Assembly: GCA_022036555.1 (NCBI GenBank)
Contig: CM039139.1
Location: 6,352,924-6,416,923, forward strand
Direction: 5' to 3'
Source of the DNA: Microstegium vimineum
Taxonomy: Eukaryota > Streptophyta > Magnoliopsida > Poales > Poaceae
Length of the DNA: 64,000 nt
Below are positions 22,076 to 35,096 of this stretch, in pieces. A model generated the notes under the pieces. The model ran no database searches, was not told the origin of the DNA, and saw nothing but the letters and a program-made list of their open reading frames with translations. The position numbers and the translations under genes were made by a program. Position 1 is the first letter of the stretch. Each line of letters starts with the position of its first letter.

Positions 22076-23799
22076 ACCAAATAAAAGTGTGATATTTATT
22101 CAAGTGGTATTTGATGCTTCATTGACCTTTACTATGAACTATGGCGCACTGTTTAGGACTGCGTTTCATTTAGTCTTACATAAAGTCTTACAGGAGTTAA
22201 CATGTACCTGCTTTGTTTCAGAAGGCCCACTCTACCCCGTGAAGCTTACAAAGGGAGCAACAAGTGCCGTTTTAATGCCTTGTGGAACTGAACATAGCTT
22301 GTGCCTGTTGCCTGACCTTGGCATCCTTCCAGAAATTGCAATCATGCTCTCAATTGTGACAGCCCGGAATTTCTCATTGAAAATATCTGGCTGATGTGGT
22401 TCGGCTCATTTGTGGAGATGTGGTCAATAACATAAGATACATGCATTTCCCAAAGCCTTTTGTTTAAGTTTAGGCATTTTTTGTTGTCATCATTCTTATT
22501 CATTCAGTCATTAAGCACAACCTCAGATTACACAGCGAAAAAGGCATTTCTGAATGTCTTGATATCTTCAGATTTATACACTGTAACATTGTGGGGACAC
22601 CAATTTCATTAGGCTAATCATTCTTTTCATTGCGACATGCCCTTTTGCCTATTAAGAAGGCTGATAACTGTTCTATAATCATGTACGGCATGGAGCTAAA
22701 CTTGTAAGCATTAGGAAATCAGCTTGATTCAGCTTATTCTCTCACATAACACTATTCAATCAGTCGAAATCAGATGACTTTTGTATCAGCTGAACATAGT
22801 TGAATCAGCCAGAATCAACTGACTTAACTGACTTTTGTACTAGCCGAACAGACTCCACGGCGGTGTTTGGCACCGACCCTCTGTGCTGCGGCACTGTTTG
22901 TCCCTGTTCTTCCCTGTAACAAGAGCTGACCGGCTCTTTCTCCCCGCAAAAAAAATGGTGCTCCGGCAGCTCTCACAGTGATCGGAGACAGCAGCCGGTG
23001 CTCCACCAAAGGCTCCAAAACAGAGAAACGTTTCTGGGTGATTCACATAGAATCGTTTTCTTGAGAAAGGTGTTTGACACTGATTCTAGTGATTCACCTG
23101 ACAATCAGAAACGTTTCAGTTCCACGTTTTTTTAGGAAAGTAACACATTCATAAGCTTAAATTAACAAAAAATTAATATGTGATATAATAATATAATATA
23201 ATATTACTTTCAAATTCAAATATATATGTTCCATCATTCATTAAAAGTAAAATAGCAGTCATATTAATTCCATGTTTATAAAACTAGGGTAGTCATCAAC
23301 CAATTATAAAGTACAAGACAAGAAAAATACAAAACTAATATAAGTTTATGACCAACATCTTTAGCTTTTTAGTAAGTTACCTGGGTTAGCTGACCCCGAC
23401 ACTTACATGTAGATTTGCCCCTGCATGTCGGTCGAGTCTCTTCGTACTCAAACAAAAAAATGGGTCTATCTAAAAAATCACAGAGGATCATCTCACCCCG
23501 ATGTGTCTCACAAACAAGTGCAATCGAAGTCTACCATACCAAGTTACCTCCCTTGCTCGTTCTTGTTTTCTCCCTCTCACAGCTGGTCCTAACTAGCTAG
23601 TCGACCTATACTAGGACTTGCTTAGCCTCGTTTGGCTAGGTTCTTCAATAACTCTGTGCTATAGTACCGGAGAAGCCACAGATCGTGGTTTTCCCGGCTC
23701 CATGTTCATTTTAAGAGGAGATAAGTAGTATTGCTACACTTCGGGTGCAGAAGCTAGAGCTACAATAAGACCTCGCTGTGGCGAGTGCTAGGTTAGAGC
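21822..23799. other. Post-stop remnant of the RING-PHD gene and intergenic DNA
   Basis: For about 190 bases after the TGA at 21819-21821 the same frame stays open and protein-like (for example SSLPFVQAQNNFAPFMSLDG) until TAG TAG at about 22006. A possible GTAAAG donor follows at 22023. A C homopolymer (22036-22061) and a CA repeat (22061-22077) come next. The remainder, 22080-23799, contains no supported gene. 22660-23110 has fragments resembling old MITE ends. Confidence 0.5.
22036..22077. repeat. Poly-C then (CA)n simple repeat
   Basis: An uninterrupted C run of about 26 bases passes directly into a (CA) repeat. The same poly-C behaviour recurs at 51935-51962 and 47942-47953. Lengths in an assembly are unreliable. 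Confidence 0.9.
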
Positions 23800-23801
23800 T
23801 A

Positions 23802-26288
23802 CTCCCTCCATTCCAAATTATAAATCATTGCAACTTGCAAGATCTTAGAGAGTGAAAGTGCATCTAGCCCTTTAGTGGGTTTTGGTAAATTGAGTGACAA
23901 CACAATTAAAGGTCTAACAAGTTTTCTAAGTGTATCAAAGGTTAAACAAGAAAAGCAAACTTGATGGTATTCCACAAAGTGTTGAGATGAAGGTCAAATT
24001 GTGTATAGTTGTATTGAAAGATCATGGGAATAATCTAAGTCAAGCAAAAGACAACAATGCAAATGGAATCAATGAAATGGCCTCTATGTTGTGGGATATC
24101 ATAGTATCATGTGAAAGCAAGCATGTTTGGTAAATGGCAAATGAGACATGAGTTGATAGCTATGGATTGGTCTCTATATTGGCTTGCTTTACATGAACAA
24201 GAAGAGTTGGATAGTAGACTAGTGTTGATCAAGGATTGAATAATAAATCAATAGTGCATTAGTGAGAAAACACCAAGCAAAGGTCAAATGACAAAGGAGA
24301 CAATGTATATTGGATATAATATGGTATCTACTTTAGTTTGCTTGTATGTACAAAGATTTGGAGAATCACTTTGCATTAATATGATCAAGCTAGAAGTATG
24401 AAGATAGAGATTGTAGTGATTGATGGGAGTGTCAAGCCGAAATAAAGAAGATCTAAGGATTTGTGAATTGGCTTGACCATATTGATATGAAGTCTCATAT
24501 ATCAAAGCTTGATTGATCTCAACATTCATATCTACAAGATATTCAAGCAAGGATCACAATATTGAAGAAAGAGTTTTCAATCGATGCTTAATATGATGTG
24601 ACTTGAGTATGGCTTGATAGGGTGAAGATAGCAAGGAAAGGACTTTGAGGTACTAAGCAAAGGTGAAGGTCAAGGAGACCGAGGTACTATGGCTAAGGTG
24701 AAGAAAAGAGTACTTGCATTGAGTCGAAGTACCAATCGAGCTATGAGGAGTCATATTATGTTGAGGATCAATTTATTAGTGGAAGTGACTTGAAGCCATG
24801 GGCTGAACTCATATGTGTTGGAAGATTCAAGTCACAAGCTCTAAGGTGTGTTTGCTCAAAGAGATGAGATAAGGATGATTGCAAACACATGCTCAAGGTA
24901 TTACAAGAATGAGGACAATACATTCAATGGTGCAACCCCAAATTATCAAAGGATGCGGTGACCAACTCAAAAGCGTTTTAAATCATTTGATGTTTTGAAT
25001 TTGAGTTTAGGAAATGTCGTACTACAAAGGGGGATGCAATATGCATGCTTAAATGTGCAACCAAGTGCTCAAATTCCACCAAACATCCTCTCATACTTTG
25101 TCCAGACTCCCTGCAAAACAGTTTTTCATTCGGAGCATTTTTGGGCAGCGCAGCGGTGCTGTTCCCCTGAGGAGCAGTGCTGGGAGTCCAGCAGTGCTGG
25201 GCTGTAGGGCAGCAGTGCCGGGACTTAAAGTTACCGTTGGACAACATGAAGTATTTCTATCCCCTCCCTGCTGCCCCCAACGGTTATCTCGACCATTCCC
25301 TTTACCAGTGCAAAAACAGAAAGCTTTCTTTCTCTCTCTAACTCCATTGGAGCCCCTCAAGCTTCTCTCTTTGATTCCTCTCTAATCCTTTGAGAGATTG
25401 AGCCTCCAAACTCCTTTAGAGAGCAGCCCAAACTGTTCTTCATTGCCTAGAGCACTTGATTCGCGTTCAAGTCGGTGGATTGCATTCGTTACTCTTGGAG
25501 CTTACTCCTAGCCGGCTAGAGCGTCGCCCGTGGAGCTTGCCAACTTGTGTGGCAGTCTCGGGAGGTTTGTAACCATCTCATTGAAGCTAGTAAATCACTC
25601 CTCACTTCAAGAGTTCACTCTTGATTTGAGAACGAGGGAAAGGCAAGCCTTGTGTGGCGAACCTCAACAACGTGGACTTAGGCCAACCTTGGTGGCGACG
25701 CTGAACCACGGGATAAATCATGTGTAACTTGTGTTTGTGTTGTTTGCCTTACTTACATTTGTCCTCAAGGTGATTTCTAGGGTTTGGTCCCGATCTACTT
25801 GGTGGGTGTGTTGCTACCACTTTCAAGTGGTGCTAGAGGTTCCCTACACCTCTAGAAAGGTTTTCATTCAAGCACAATTTTCATTCCAGTTATACATTTT
25901 GAATTGTGCTCAGTTCTGTCCTGGAGGCCAGCACTGCCGGGCTTTAGAGCAGCAGTGCCGGGCACCTCGGCAGTGCCGGACCTGTGCTGACAGAAAGTTT
26001 GCAAGTTTATTTTAAACAGACCTATTCACCCCCCTTCTAGTCCTGCTGGGCGACATCAAGGTCCTTTCAGAGAGTCAAAACATCTCAAGTTCAACTAGAT
26101 TTATATAATAAGGTAATAGCATTATGATATTAATTAACTAACTATCATTGTATTTTTATTATTTATATTTTTATGGTAGCACCTATTTGATGTCATAAAT
26201 TTTTATAATTTTCTCTATGATTTTATTTAAACTTAAGATGTTTTTATTTTTAAGATTATTGGAATGATTTATAAGTTGGTACGAGGGG
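23802..26288. mobile_element. Stowaway MITE interrupted by a solo LTR
   Basis: The left half (23802-23852) begins CTCCCTCCATTCCAAATTAT after TA at 23800-23801. The right half (26070-26288) continues GAGAGTCAAAACATCTCAAG, exactly the internal Stowaway sequence seen at 4180 and 20088, and ends before TA at 26289-26290. Removing 23853-26069 plus one GAGAG restores a ~265-bp MITE. Confidence 0.85.
23853..26069 (+). mobile_element. Solo LTR of a Maximus/SIRE-like copia element (2,217 bp)
   Basis: The element starts TGAAAGTGCATCTAGCCC and ends GGTCCTTTCA, so the termini TGAAAG/CTTTCA are inverted. It is flanked by a perfect 5-bp duplication GAGAG (23848-23852 and 26070-26074). No internal retroviral-type domain is present, so this is a solo LTR left by recombination between two LTRs. 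The right part carries several CAGCAGTGCCGGG-type motifs (25140-25220 and 25920-25985), paralleling the GTCCGGAC cluster in the related LTR at 1-1984. Confidence 0.92.
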
Positions 26289-26290
26289 TA

Positions 26291-27236
26291 TCTAAGTAAT
26301 CATTTCTTGCCGGTTGAAACAGGTGACGAATGGTTCTAAAAGTAGTATTTTTTGTTTTTTTGAAAAGTATACAAGTAGTAGTTAGAAAGCCCTATTAAGA
26401 AAAATGGAAGCGGGGTTTGCAGATAGAGATGCAACCTGAGTTTGTTTGTGAGCCTGGAAATAAATAGGTTTATGGGCAAACTCGGTTTACCTCTATTCGC
26501 AGTATATGTGGAGGTTCCGGAGATTTCTTAAAGAATCTTACTATTCTCTTAAAAAATCATGGATTATGTGGAATTCCGCTACTCTAAACATGTGAAATTG
26601 CTTTGTTAACATGTCAAAAGAGACCATGTGGTGCACTGGTGGTTCCGTGAAACAGTAGATACAACTTTAGATAGGACGGGTGGCCATGCCAGACATGCCC
26701 CGGCTACAGCTCCAGGAAGTCCTTGTCCTCGCTCGTTCAGGTATTCAGCGCTGCTGTAAGAATCCACGTGCTGAAAGGTCATTATCGTATTCATTCAGGT
26801 TCATCTGAAGGTCGATCGCATAGAATGGACACACATAAGGTCAGATGTCCACACCGCCACAACCCCCAAGGACCGCACATGGAAGAGAGAACGAGGAAGG
26901 ATCCCCCGATCCAATATTGACAGCGCTAGTTTTCTGATGATCGAGTTTCTCGAGGACAGAGCCGGTGGATTAGGTGACCGCCGATATCGTTCCTGATGAT
27001 CAACGTGGAAAAGCTGGCCGAACCTTATGCTGATTCGAAGGGACATAATCCACGCTACTACCAGATGACAGGCGTCCAGGTCAAAAGAATAGTGTATATA
27101 ATTTATCCTTAAAATATGGATCCACGCTACTACCTTCATCTTGGAATACTGCATTCGTCTCTAAAAGAATATGAAAATCCATATGCCTCTTAGATTCCGC
27201 GGATGGAGGAGGCCTCACGCTACTGTTTAGGGGGTG
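26291..27236. other. Intergenic DNA, no supported gene
   Basis: Overlapping short frames exist on both strands around 26600-27150 without recognisable domains. No element boundary is convincing. Confidence 0.4.
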
Positions 27237-27239
27237 TTT

Positions 27240-27400
27240 GGTTTACCCCCCTAAAGTTTAGTAGCCCTTAAAGTTTAGTGTCCCCTAAAGTTTAGTGCAT
27301 CAACTAAAGTTTAGGGGGCACTTTAGGGGGTGTTTGGTAGTTTAAAGCCTAAAATCACCTAAGTTTAGTTACTAAAGTTTAAGGCCTTAACCAAACACCC
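27240..27400. mobile_element. Tourist-like MITE (161 bp, TTA duplication)
   Basis: The left end GGGGGTGTTTGGTT and right end AACCAAACACCC are inverted. TTA is repeated at 27237-27239 and 27401-27403. The interior holds four CTAAAGTTTAG-type units and an internal copy of the terminal GGGGGTGTTTGG near 27325. Confidence 0.8.
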
Positions 27401-27403
27401 TTA

Positions 27404-30400
27404 GTCTACTGTTCACGTACGGTTCAGGAATCAAACGACGCCACGTGGTTCGTGCGTGTGCCAGCGTCCATTTCCTGTCTCTCCATTCATCGCCTCGTTC
27501 AAGACCGCGCCATTGAAAAAAAAAAAACCCGCAGCGGCAACACCTTGCCCCCTCCGCTGGTCCATCCTCTTCCCCCCCAGCCCCCGTCAAAGCGAAAAAA
27601 CGCGCCTCGCCGCCTCCGCCTCCGCCTCCAACTCTCGATCCTCCTCTTCCTCTCCCCCGGCCGTCGCGTGCCCTGATGCCGGACCGCGCACGGCACCACA
27701 GCTCCGCCTCCATCTCCTCTTCCTCCCCCCCTGCCGCGTCCCGGCCGATGAAAAAAAAAACCTACATCGCACCTCGCCGTCTCCGTCTCCTCTTCGTCCT
27801 CCTCCTCTGCGGCCACGGCGCGCGTGGATGCGGCGTCTGGGCACCTCCATGCGCGTGGTGGCTCCTCCTTCGAATCAATCCTCACTTTCAGCAAGACAGG
27901 GACAGTGGTGCCCATGGCGGTGCGAGATGTGGTGCCAGCGGTACGAGATGCGATGACGGCGGCACACAAAAAGTATATGTGGTTAAGGAGGAGCTCTCTG
28001 CATCTCATCTTCCATTCTCCTTTTCTTTCTTAGAACCACTCCCATATGTAGTATTATTTAGTTATAACAGATATTTAGACATTTAAAATATGAAATTTTT
28101 GTCCATTACCATCTATGCAGTTACATTATGCATTTTACCATTTTCGTGCAATGTTTCTTCTTCTCGGCATTATTATTCGTACATATCTAAAAGGCAAAAC
28201 TGATGCAGCTGCATATACATTTGTTGCCACAATTAAGAAAAAAATAAATTCAAGCACATTCTTTATTGTTTTATTGCGAAAACATACATCAGTTAGTTGA
28301 CGATGTTAGTTATAAAACTTGCAGCACAACAGATCTGTTCTTGTTTCTAATTGCACCAATACAATCTGCAGCTATCAGACTTAGCTCTTGCCACGGATCT
28401 AATATATGCCGGCACTGCTGGTACAACCTCAGGTTGAACACTAAGAAAAATAGTAACTACTCCAGTCAAACTCTCATCAATGTTGATGGTGCTCTCTGGA
28501 TCACTGCAAAGGATCCACAATACATACACGGTGGAAGGTATACTGTTGTTGTTCCAGAAATCTGCTAAACATGATTAATCGTATTTTTCTACAAATCACA
28601 ATTCTTGTGCCTGCAGTTACATATGTAGTTTTATTCTTACCTGCCTAGCCCCACAAATATTAAATATGTAATTTCATGTTTACCAGCCTAGCCCAACAGA
28701 TGTAATATCCACCTCTACAGTTAGCTGAATAGGGTGATCTTCAACACAACATACAAGAGATGGTCATGTTTAGCTTGTAGCTGCACCAATCATCCTTTTT
28801 CTTTTGCGTGCCAGCTGCACCAATCGTCCTTAAACCTGTACTGGTAGTACTTCACATCTATTATATTGATCTATAAACGCTTATTACTTCATAGCACAAA
28901 TCGATCTTCTGTCACACTACCAGCCACCAACATAGATGCTTCATGTATGTCAGTTGATGTTATTCTCTTATTGAGCTTGGGTAATTAAACATGAGGCTGA
29001 GCTACTCTTGTGATTCACCAACTGTTCTGATTATTATAGGCCTAATAACAACACTTAGGTATCTGCGCAAAAAGATTAGATAGTCACCTTGAAATACTCA
29101 GCTTAACTGTTCCTATCAGATGACTGTGCTACTTTAATCTTTCACCAACTGTTCTAATTACCAGCTAAGTAACCATAATAGGAGTTTAATTGAATCCCTT
29201 CTTGATGCAAAATTAGGATTTGTGAAGTACATGGTTCAGAATTTATGGGACCGCACATGTTGGGAAGCTAACTATTTGTTCTGCTCAGCTGATCTCAATT
29301 GTATGCATAGATTTGCTATTGCATGGGAGAAAGAATATACTACCAAGATCAGTCCAATCATTCTATAGTTCTTAGAAGATATTTTTATTTGGGCAATATG
29401 AACTCCCAGCCAAAAATACATAGTAGGCAGATAGTTCATCTCTTCTATTAGGTAGTACAGTTCATTTATTCTTCTTTCCTAAAAACGACATGTAATAGTT
29501 TGATCAACCATAATGTTGTTAAGATAATTTTGTTGTCAATCCCATCCATATTGAAAATTATTTCTAATGAGCTTGAGGTTTAATTGTTTCAAAAGCCTGT
29601 TCTCAAGTGTATCTAAATACAGTTGGAGAAAGAGACTGACTGCAAGTATAGATAAATCTATTATGATATCCAAGAGTTAGATGTTCAAAGCCTAAACTCA
29701 AATTTCTGTGAGGCGGCGTTTATGTTGTCCGTATTTTAGTAGTAGGCATCATATTTCTAATTTATCCAATAAAAAAGACTCTTTTTGCCTTGCTTGAAAT
29801 AATGCATTGTTTAAAATTCTAAGATTTTTTATTTGTATAGTTTATTATATAACAAGTTGACGATAATGTAGAGCAAAGTCACATGAACTAAAGTAGATGA
29901 TAAGCCGATTTTGGATCTTATGCAGTTCAAATTTTCACATTACATCTTTGTCTTCTCATGTCGGTGGCATAATAGACTTGATAGTTCTCTTTTCAAGAAG
30001 AAAGTTTGCTCTAAAGGTACTATACATGTTTCTGTTGGTTGATGATGTTATATTCTTCTATATGTGCAAGACTGGTGAGTCCCTGTTGGCGTCTATGTCT
30101 CCTCCCTCTACATAGCTTCCCTCCTCAACACACCCTCATATTCAATAGAGATGGCATCAACTGTAAAACTACCAGGTGAGTAGTCTGTACTTTACTTCTA
30201 TTACTTGAGCCTTAGTCCTTCTACATTTATGAATTATTTTTAAGATAGGACAACGAAAGGAACACCTCTGAGCTGCCAAAGGTATATCGCTATTCTCTCA
30301 TACAAATAGTTTTCCACTTGACTTTATTTTTCTCTCTGATTTTTTTGGAAGCTCTGTTCACACCTATATGTCAACCAGTTCTACACTACGCTATGGTCCA

Positions 30401-31722
30401 ACCGATTTCTATCTTTGTTGGCTGCAGATTTGGCATGATTTAATCTCGCCATCGAATTAAGTTATGAAATTATCAGACTTTGGAACCCTACACCCCTGAC
30501 AAGGTTAGAAGGATGCAGAGATTGCAATTTTTTAAATCATTTATAATTAGGTAGTACAGGTTCAATTCTGAGTTTTATTGTAATGCGATGAGGCCGAGGT
30601 TAGCATATAATGATACATTGAACTATGGTAGCTTATATAACTCTTGCACTTTTTCGAGATTCAAGTACTGATTTAATAGTGTTAGATGGCCAGAGAGTAG
30701 AATGAAATTGGAAGCAAATTTCACTGGAACAATATTCTTTCTTCTGACATTTATAAGATATTATTTCTTTGGGAAACATGAACTCTCATATCAGATGTAT
30801 GCAATAAGCAGAGATAGTTGATCTCTGCTTTTGGGTGATAGATTTTCCTTGCTGTCATGTGGGAGAAAGAACTAAACTACTACTAAGATCAATGCTATAA
30901 TTTTTTAGTTCTTATAAGATATTTTTTATTTGGGCAATATGAACTCCCATAAAGAATGTACACAACATGCAGATAGTTCATCTCTTCTATTAGGCAATGA
31001 AATTGACTTATTCTTCTTTCCTAAAAATTTGGCATGTAACAGTTTGATCAACCATACTGATATTGAGATGAAGTTGTTAACCACATCGATGTTGAAATTA
31101 TTTCTAAGACCTTGAGTTGCTCATCTGAAACTTTGGTTGGCTAAGAATGTTTAATTGTTGTGAAAAAATTGAGATGAAGTTGTGAACCCCGTCGATGTTG
31201 AAATTATTTCTAATCAGCTTGAGTAGCTCATCTGAAACTATGGTTGGCTAAGAATGATTAATCATTTCAAAAGTCTGTTCTCAAATGTGTTTATATTTAC
31301 AGTTGGAGAAAGGGACTGTGGAGAGAATCCAAGAGCACAAAGGTGATACAAATACAATACCTGTGGTTCGATTCTTGGTCCACTAATTTGGAGGCAAGGG
31401 GCTCCTGCTGGTGTTTTTTCTTCAATCCACGCAATATGGTGACCAATTGTACTTTTCTGTACCTATATGTGACAACAAAATGATCCAACTTGACATGGAC
31501 ACAATAACCTCTCTTGCCATGATCTTTACAAACTGTTTTCTTTTCTCTAGAAAAAGCCTGTACATCTATGTGGTGCTATTGATAGATTTATATTTAACTA
31601 ATGTAGATTTGAGTTGTCTAAGACTGCACTTTACTCTATTGTTCATGTGTTAGTATTGTGCCCGTGGCACACATGCTACAGAGCAGCACTACAGGCGCGG
31701 CGAAGCGCGCCTACCTACCTAG
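27404..31722 (+). other. Repetitive region ending in a Helitron-like terminus
   Basis: 27450-28030 is GC-rich with overlapping frames on both strands, none recognisable. 28040-31640 is AT-rich and contains diverged internal duplications: a segment at about 29340-29640 recurs at 30880-31320, with a shorter third copy near 30740-30800. A ~100-bp tandem duplication lies at about 31060-31260. The stretch 28347-28529 is open on both strands with protein-like text, unassigned. The right edge is a Helitron-type end (see 31675-31722). This may be one Helitron with captured DNA, but I cannot locate its 5' TC end. Confidence 0.4.
31675..31722 (+). mobile_element. Helitron-like 3' terminus
   Basis: A GC-rich hairpin (GGCGCGGCGAAGCGCGCC, ~31693-31710) lies about 9 bases before CTAG (31719-31722), followed by host T. 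Helitrons end in a short hairpin followed by CTRR and insert between A and T. The family of grass Helitrons with CTAG ends is well known. Confidence 0.55.
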
Positions 31723-31888
31723 TATAACTACTCCGTATGAGAACCATGCTCATCAAGTTAATTCATATTTAACTAAATTTATATAAATATTATTAGTATT
31801 TATGTCTCTAAACAACTTTATTATGAAAATATATTCTATAAATATTCTAGAGATACTTATTTCATATCACGAATCTAGAGATCCTTTA

Positions 31889-32198
31889 GGGCGTGTTTGC
31901 TAGCGGGCTAAAGGCTACTCCGAGCTCCCTAGGTGCAAGCTGCATGTTGAGCCAAACCCTAGAAAAATGATAGGGGACTCCGTTTTTTGACAGCCAAGCT
32001 CGGACGGACGCTTTGCGCTCTCCTGGACGATTGAGTCATCACGGCAAGGCCACGATGGCCTCCTGCCAAACACAATTACAACTGGTCCTGGTCCAGTTGG
32101 TACTGACACCAAACAATGCGCTAGTCTAGACAGACTCTAGCTGGCCTCGGACAGGCCCATGGGCCGAGCCGGCCACAGATTCGTTGTCAAACACGCCC
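31889..32198. mobile_element. Tourist-like MITE (310 bp, TTA duplication)
   Basis: The termini GGGCGTGTTTGC and (inverted) GGGCGTGTTTGA are flanked by TTA at 31886-31888 and 32199-32201. The interior is moderately GC-rich with no coding frame. Confidence 0.8.
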
Positions 32199-32201
32199 TT
32201 A

Positions 32202-34670
32202 GAACTTTGTAGGAAACCTTAGAATTCTAATCCTTTAAAACTTTTCGACAGCGAGACGTCTATGATTTTGGGAAGCTAGAGATCTGTCGGCTCGGTCCTT
32301 TGAAGATGCTTATAGGGGTACGGTTTGCGTGCGTGTATTCATAAGGTGAGTATACGTACGTGTTGAGTGTCTGCGTTATATAAAAAAAAACTAATACTTC
32401 AGCAACGTAGGATCCGGATCCGGGGGTAAAGAATTCCGGTTCGAAAGTCGAAACGGAAACGTGACCATTTGTTGCGCAGTGAGAAGTGAGGATAACTAGA
32501 CAAGCAAAGAAAAGTCCATCCATCCAGCTAGGCATCGGCGACTAGTATTGAGCACTGTTGACCGATCACCTCCTCACGTCTGGTGCCAGACATACTCCTC
32601 CGCGGAAGGCGGAAAGTGGCACGGCAGGGACCGGTGCCGTCTATTCTTTCTTTCTACTAGTAGGCGAGAGAAAAGAATACGATGCGTTGCAACTTGGAAG
32701 GACAGAGAACGCCTTGTTCTAATTATACGTGGTTGTTGTTATTATTCACAATATATATGATAATGCTTGGGCTAATTCTGTCACTGTGTGTAATGCACCT
32801 TGACCGTGCGAAATGAAGAGCTAGCTGGTAAACGGTGATGTGTGGATTATCATCAGCTGATTGATGCCTGATGCTGCGGCAGCTACGTTGATTAATTAAA
32901 AGTTAATAGCAGCCGATGCGGATGCAGTTTTCATCCATCATTGGTAATGCTACCAGCTACCACTAGGTCGAGGCAAGCTGACGGCGGAATTGTTGCTTCC
33001 GTCTTGGTGCTCCCTTTCCCTTCGGACTTCGGTGGCGTTGAGCTGCCATCCGTGGTCGGCGGAACAGAACCGCTGCTCCTACGGTTCTCTACTGGCTGGT
33101 ACTGATACTGAACTACCGATAGTACCTTGGTGCGCTGCAGACTCGTTGGCTTTCCTGCAGTGCGAGGGAATTGAAGCTGCTTTTGCTCTCTGGAACCTGG
33201 TGGCCGACTCGTTAACCTCAGTTCTGCCCACGTCCTTGCCTTCGAAACGTGCCGTGCCGACTGCCAGTGCCAGGCCCAGGCCTCGCAAGACGTACACGGA
33301 GGAATTGTGGGCACGAGGCGAGATGGCGTGGAGCTCCACGCCCCTGATCACCACGGATGTATAGCGCTAGCGCCGAACGAGCAGTTGGCATGTACCGAAT
33401 GGAGCGTAAGGACTAAGGAGTATGGTCCCGTTTGGAGCGTGCTTGGTTGCCGTCTTGGCCTATAGGCAGCAGTACTCTCCGACGACGTTCAGTATCGGAC
33501 GTCTGATATCACTGTTTGGGCCCGGCAAAATTGTAAGTCCTCCGACCAAACATGCTCATATACTCAGTATAGTATAACTTGTGTTTCATGTACTGAGGCA
33601 TACAAAATTTATCAAGACGTTGTTTTTTCTTGTTTGTGCACAAGATCCTCTGCCACCACTTAGCTCGATCCAGCGGCATCGTCTATAACCACCGCCATGC
33701 TAATCCGACAGAGACCGTCAAGGGTATCACATGATCCCTTCTCTTCTGACGATCGTTAGCTCGATCTTAAGCCATGGTATTTTTTATTAGATAAAATTTG
33801 AGTAAGAAACTATAAAGCCTTATTTTATTTGAATGTAGTCGGATTCACATTATTTGCAGGAAATAGAATAGAACTTGGACTAATGATGTACAATATTTGG
33901 TTATTGGGATATCCTAAATGAGATTGGACCATCCATGAATTTGTAGTATTTTGTTGAAATATTGGATTGGATTGAATTGAATTGAATTGAAAAGGGAATA
34001 TTCCATAGATATTTTGGATTTCTAGGCCCAACAAATCTTGCGGACTAATTGATCCACGTCTTCTAATCTTTTAAATTATTATTAATTATTAATTATGATG
34101 CCGGATACTAGTGGTGATAATTAACATATTTTATTTAAATTAGTGATTATCATGAAAAAAATTAATAGTAGTGCATATTTATGAATGTCTAATTATTTGT
34201 TATTATTTTTTAAAATAATAGATATAATTAGTCAAATATTCTCATCTTATTCACTTTTTCTTTCCAACCAAACAATCACATTCCTCTAACCAAAGATATA
34301 CTTATCCAATATCCATGGATCGTTATATCTCAAGTTATTCTCAACCCAAACACATTATAAATTCCACCCTAATCTATTTCAACTCGTATAGATTAAGGTG
34401 AAATCTATACGAGTGAAGTGTAACTTTACTCTTAAAAAACGGCCGCCTATCAAAGCTTTTAGGAGTAATTAATTAAGCTTATTATTGAAAACGAAATTGG
34501 CTCGCAAGTCGCAAGTCGCCTGCGCTACATCAACACACAACACAACAGCAGGCAAGCAGAAAAATAAAAACAAAACGGAAAAGGCAGCAGCGTTTCTCTC
34601 TCTCTCCACAAACGCCACGAAGCGAGACTCCCACGCGGTCCGCCCCCGCGTCGTCTCGCCTCGCCTCGCG
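32202..34670. other. Intergenic DNA upstream of the DUF3511 gene
   Basis: A GC-rich stretch at 32930-33360 gives open frames on both strands (minus 33079-33354 and 32931-33314; plus 32990-33364). The minus frames are protein-like in composition but match nothing I recognise. 33780-34440 is very AT-rich. The last ~170 bases before 34671 are the probable 5' leader of the next gene, with a CT-rich run at about 34592-34608. Confidence 0.4.
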
Positions 34671-35096
34671 ATGGCCGCCGCCGACTACGACCGCGCCTAT
34701 CGCCCCTACGCGGCCCCCGCCCCCGCCGGTGAGTACGAACGCCCCTACCGCAACGAGGTCGTGCCCTACGGCGACCGCCGCCTCGACATCATCGTCAAGC
34801 CGCCCCCCAGGTCCCCGCCGCCGCCGCTGCCGGTATCCACCAGGAGCGGCGGGGGAGGGGTGGGGTCGGCGTGGTGCTTCAGCGACCCGGAGATGAAGAG
34901 GCGGCGGCGGGTGGCGAGCTACAAGGCCTACTCCGTGGAGGGGAAAGTGAAGGCATCGTTCCGCAGGGGGTTCCGCTGGATCAAGGCCAAATGCTCCGAG
35001 CTCATCCATGGCTGGTACGGATCACGCCTTCTTCTTCCCCCCCTCCCCCCTTTATCGGGTCCTCCGTTCTTCTTCTCAGTATTCTCGGACATCTAA
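34671..35096 (+). CDS. DUF3511 family protein
   Basis: ATG 34671 opens MAAADYDRAYRPY, a proline-rich N-terminal half with PPPRSPPPPLPV. The conserved DUF3511 block follows (residues ~68-115): WCFSDPEMKRRRRVASYKAY, EGKVKASFRRGFRWIKAKCS and ending LIHGW. DUF3511 proteins are short, plant-specific and of unknown function. Family members normally stop at or just after HGW. Here the frame continues to a TGA at 35094-35096 with an atypical tail. A GT donor at 35015-35016, inside the W codon, paired with the acceptor TTTTCCAG ending 35459 would create a TGA at once and give a normal-length protein. The C-terminus is therefore uncertain; the coordinates given are the unspliced frame. Confidence 0.8.
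   Translation: MAAADYDRAYRPYAAPAPAGEYERPYRNEVVPYGDRRLDIIVKPPPRSPPPPLPVSTRSGGGGVGSAWCFSDPEMKRRRRVASYKAYSVEGKVKASFRRGFRWIKAKCSELIHGWYGSRLLLPPLPPLSGPPFFFSVFSDI

Noticed and set aside
23853..26069. Several plus and minus frames within the solo LTR
   Set aside because: They lie in LTR sequence and have no domain.
32931..33364. Possible small gene on the minus strand
   Set aside because: Three overlapping frames on both strands, no recognised motif. Mentioned only in the region description.
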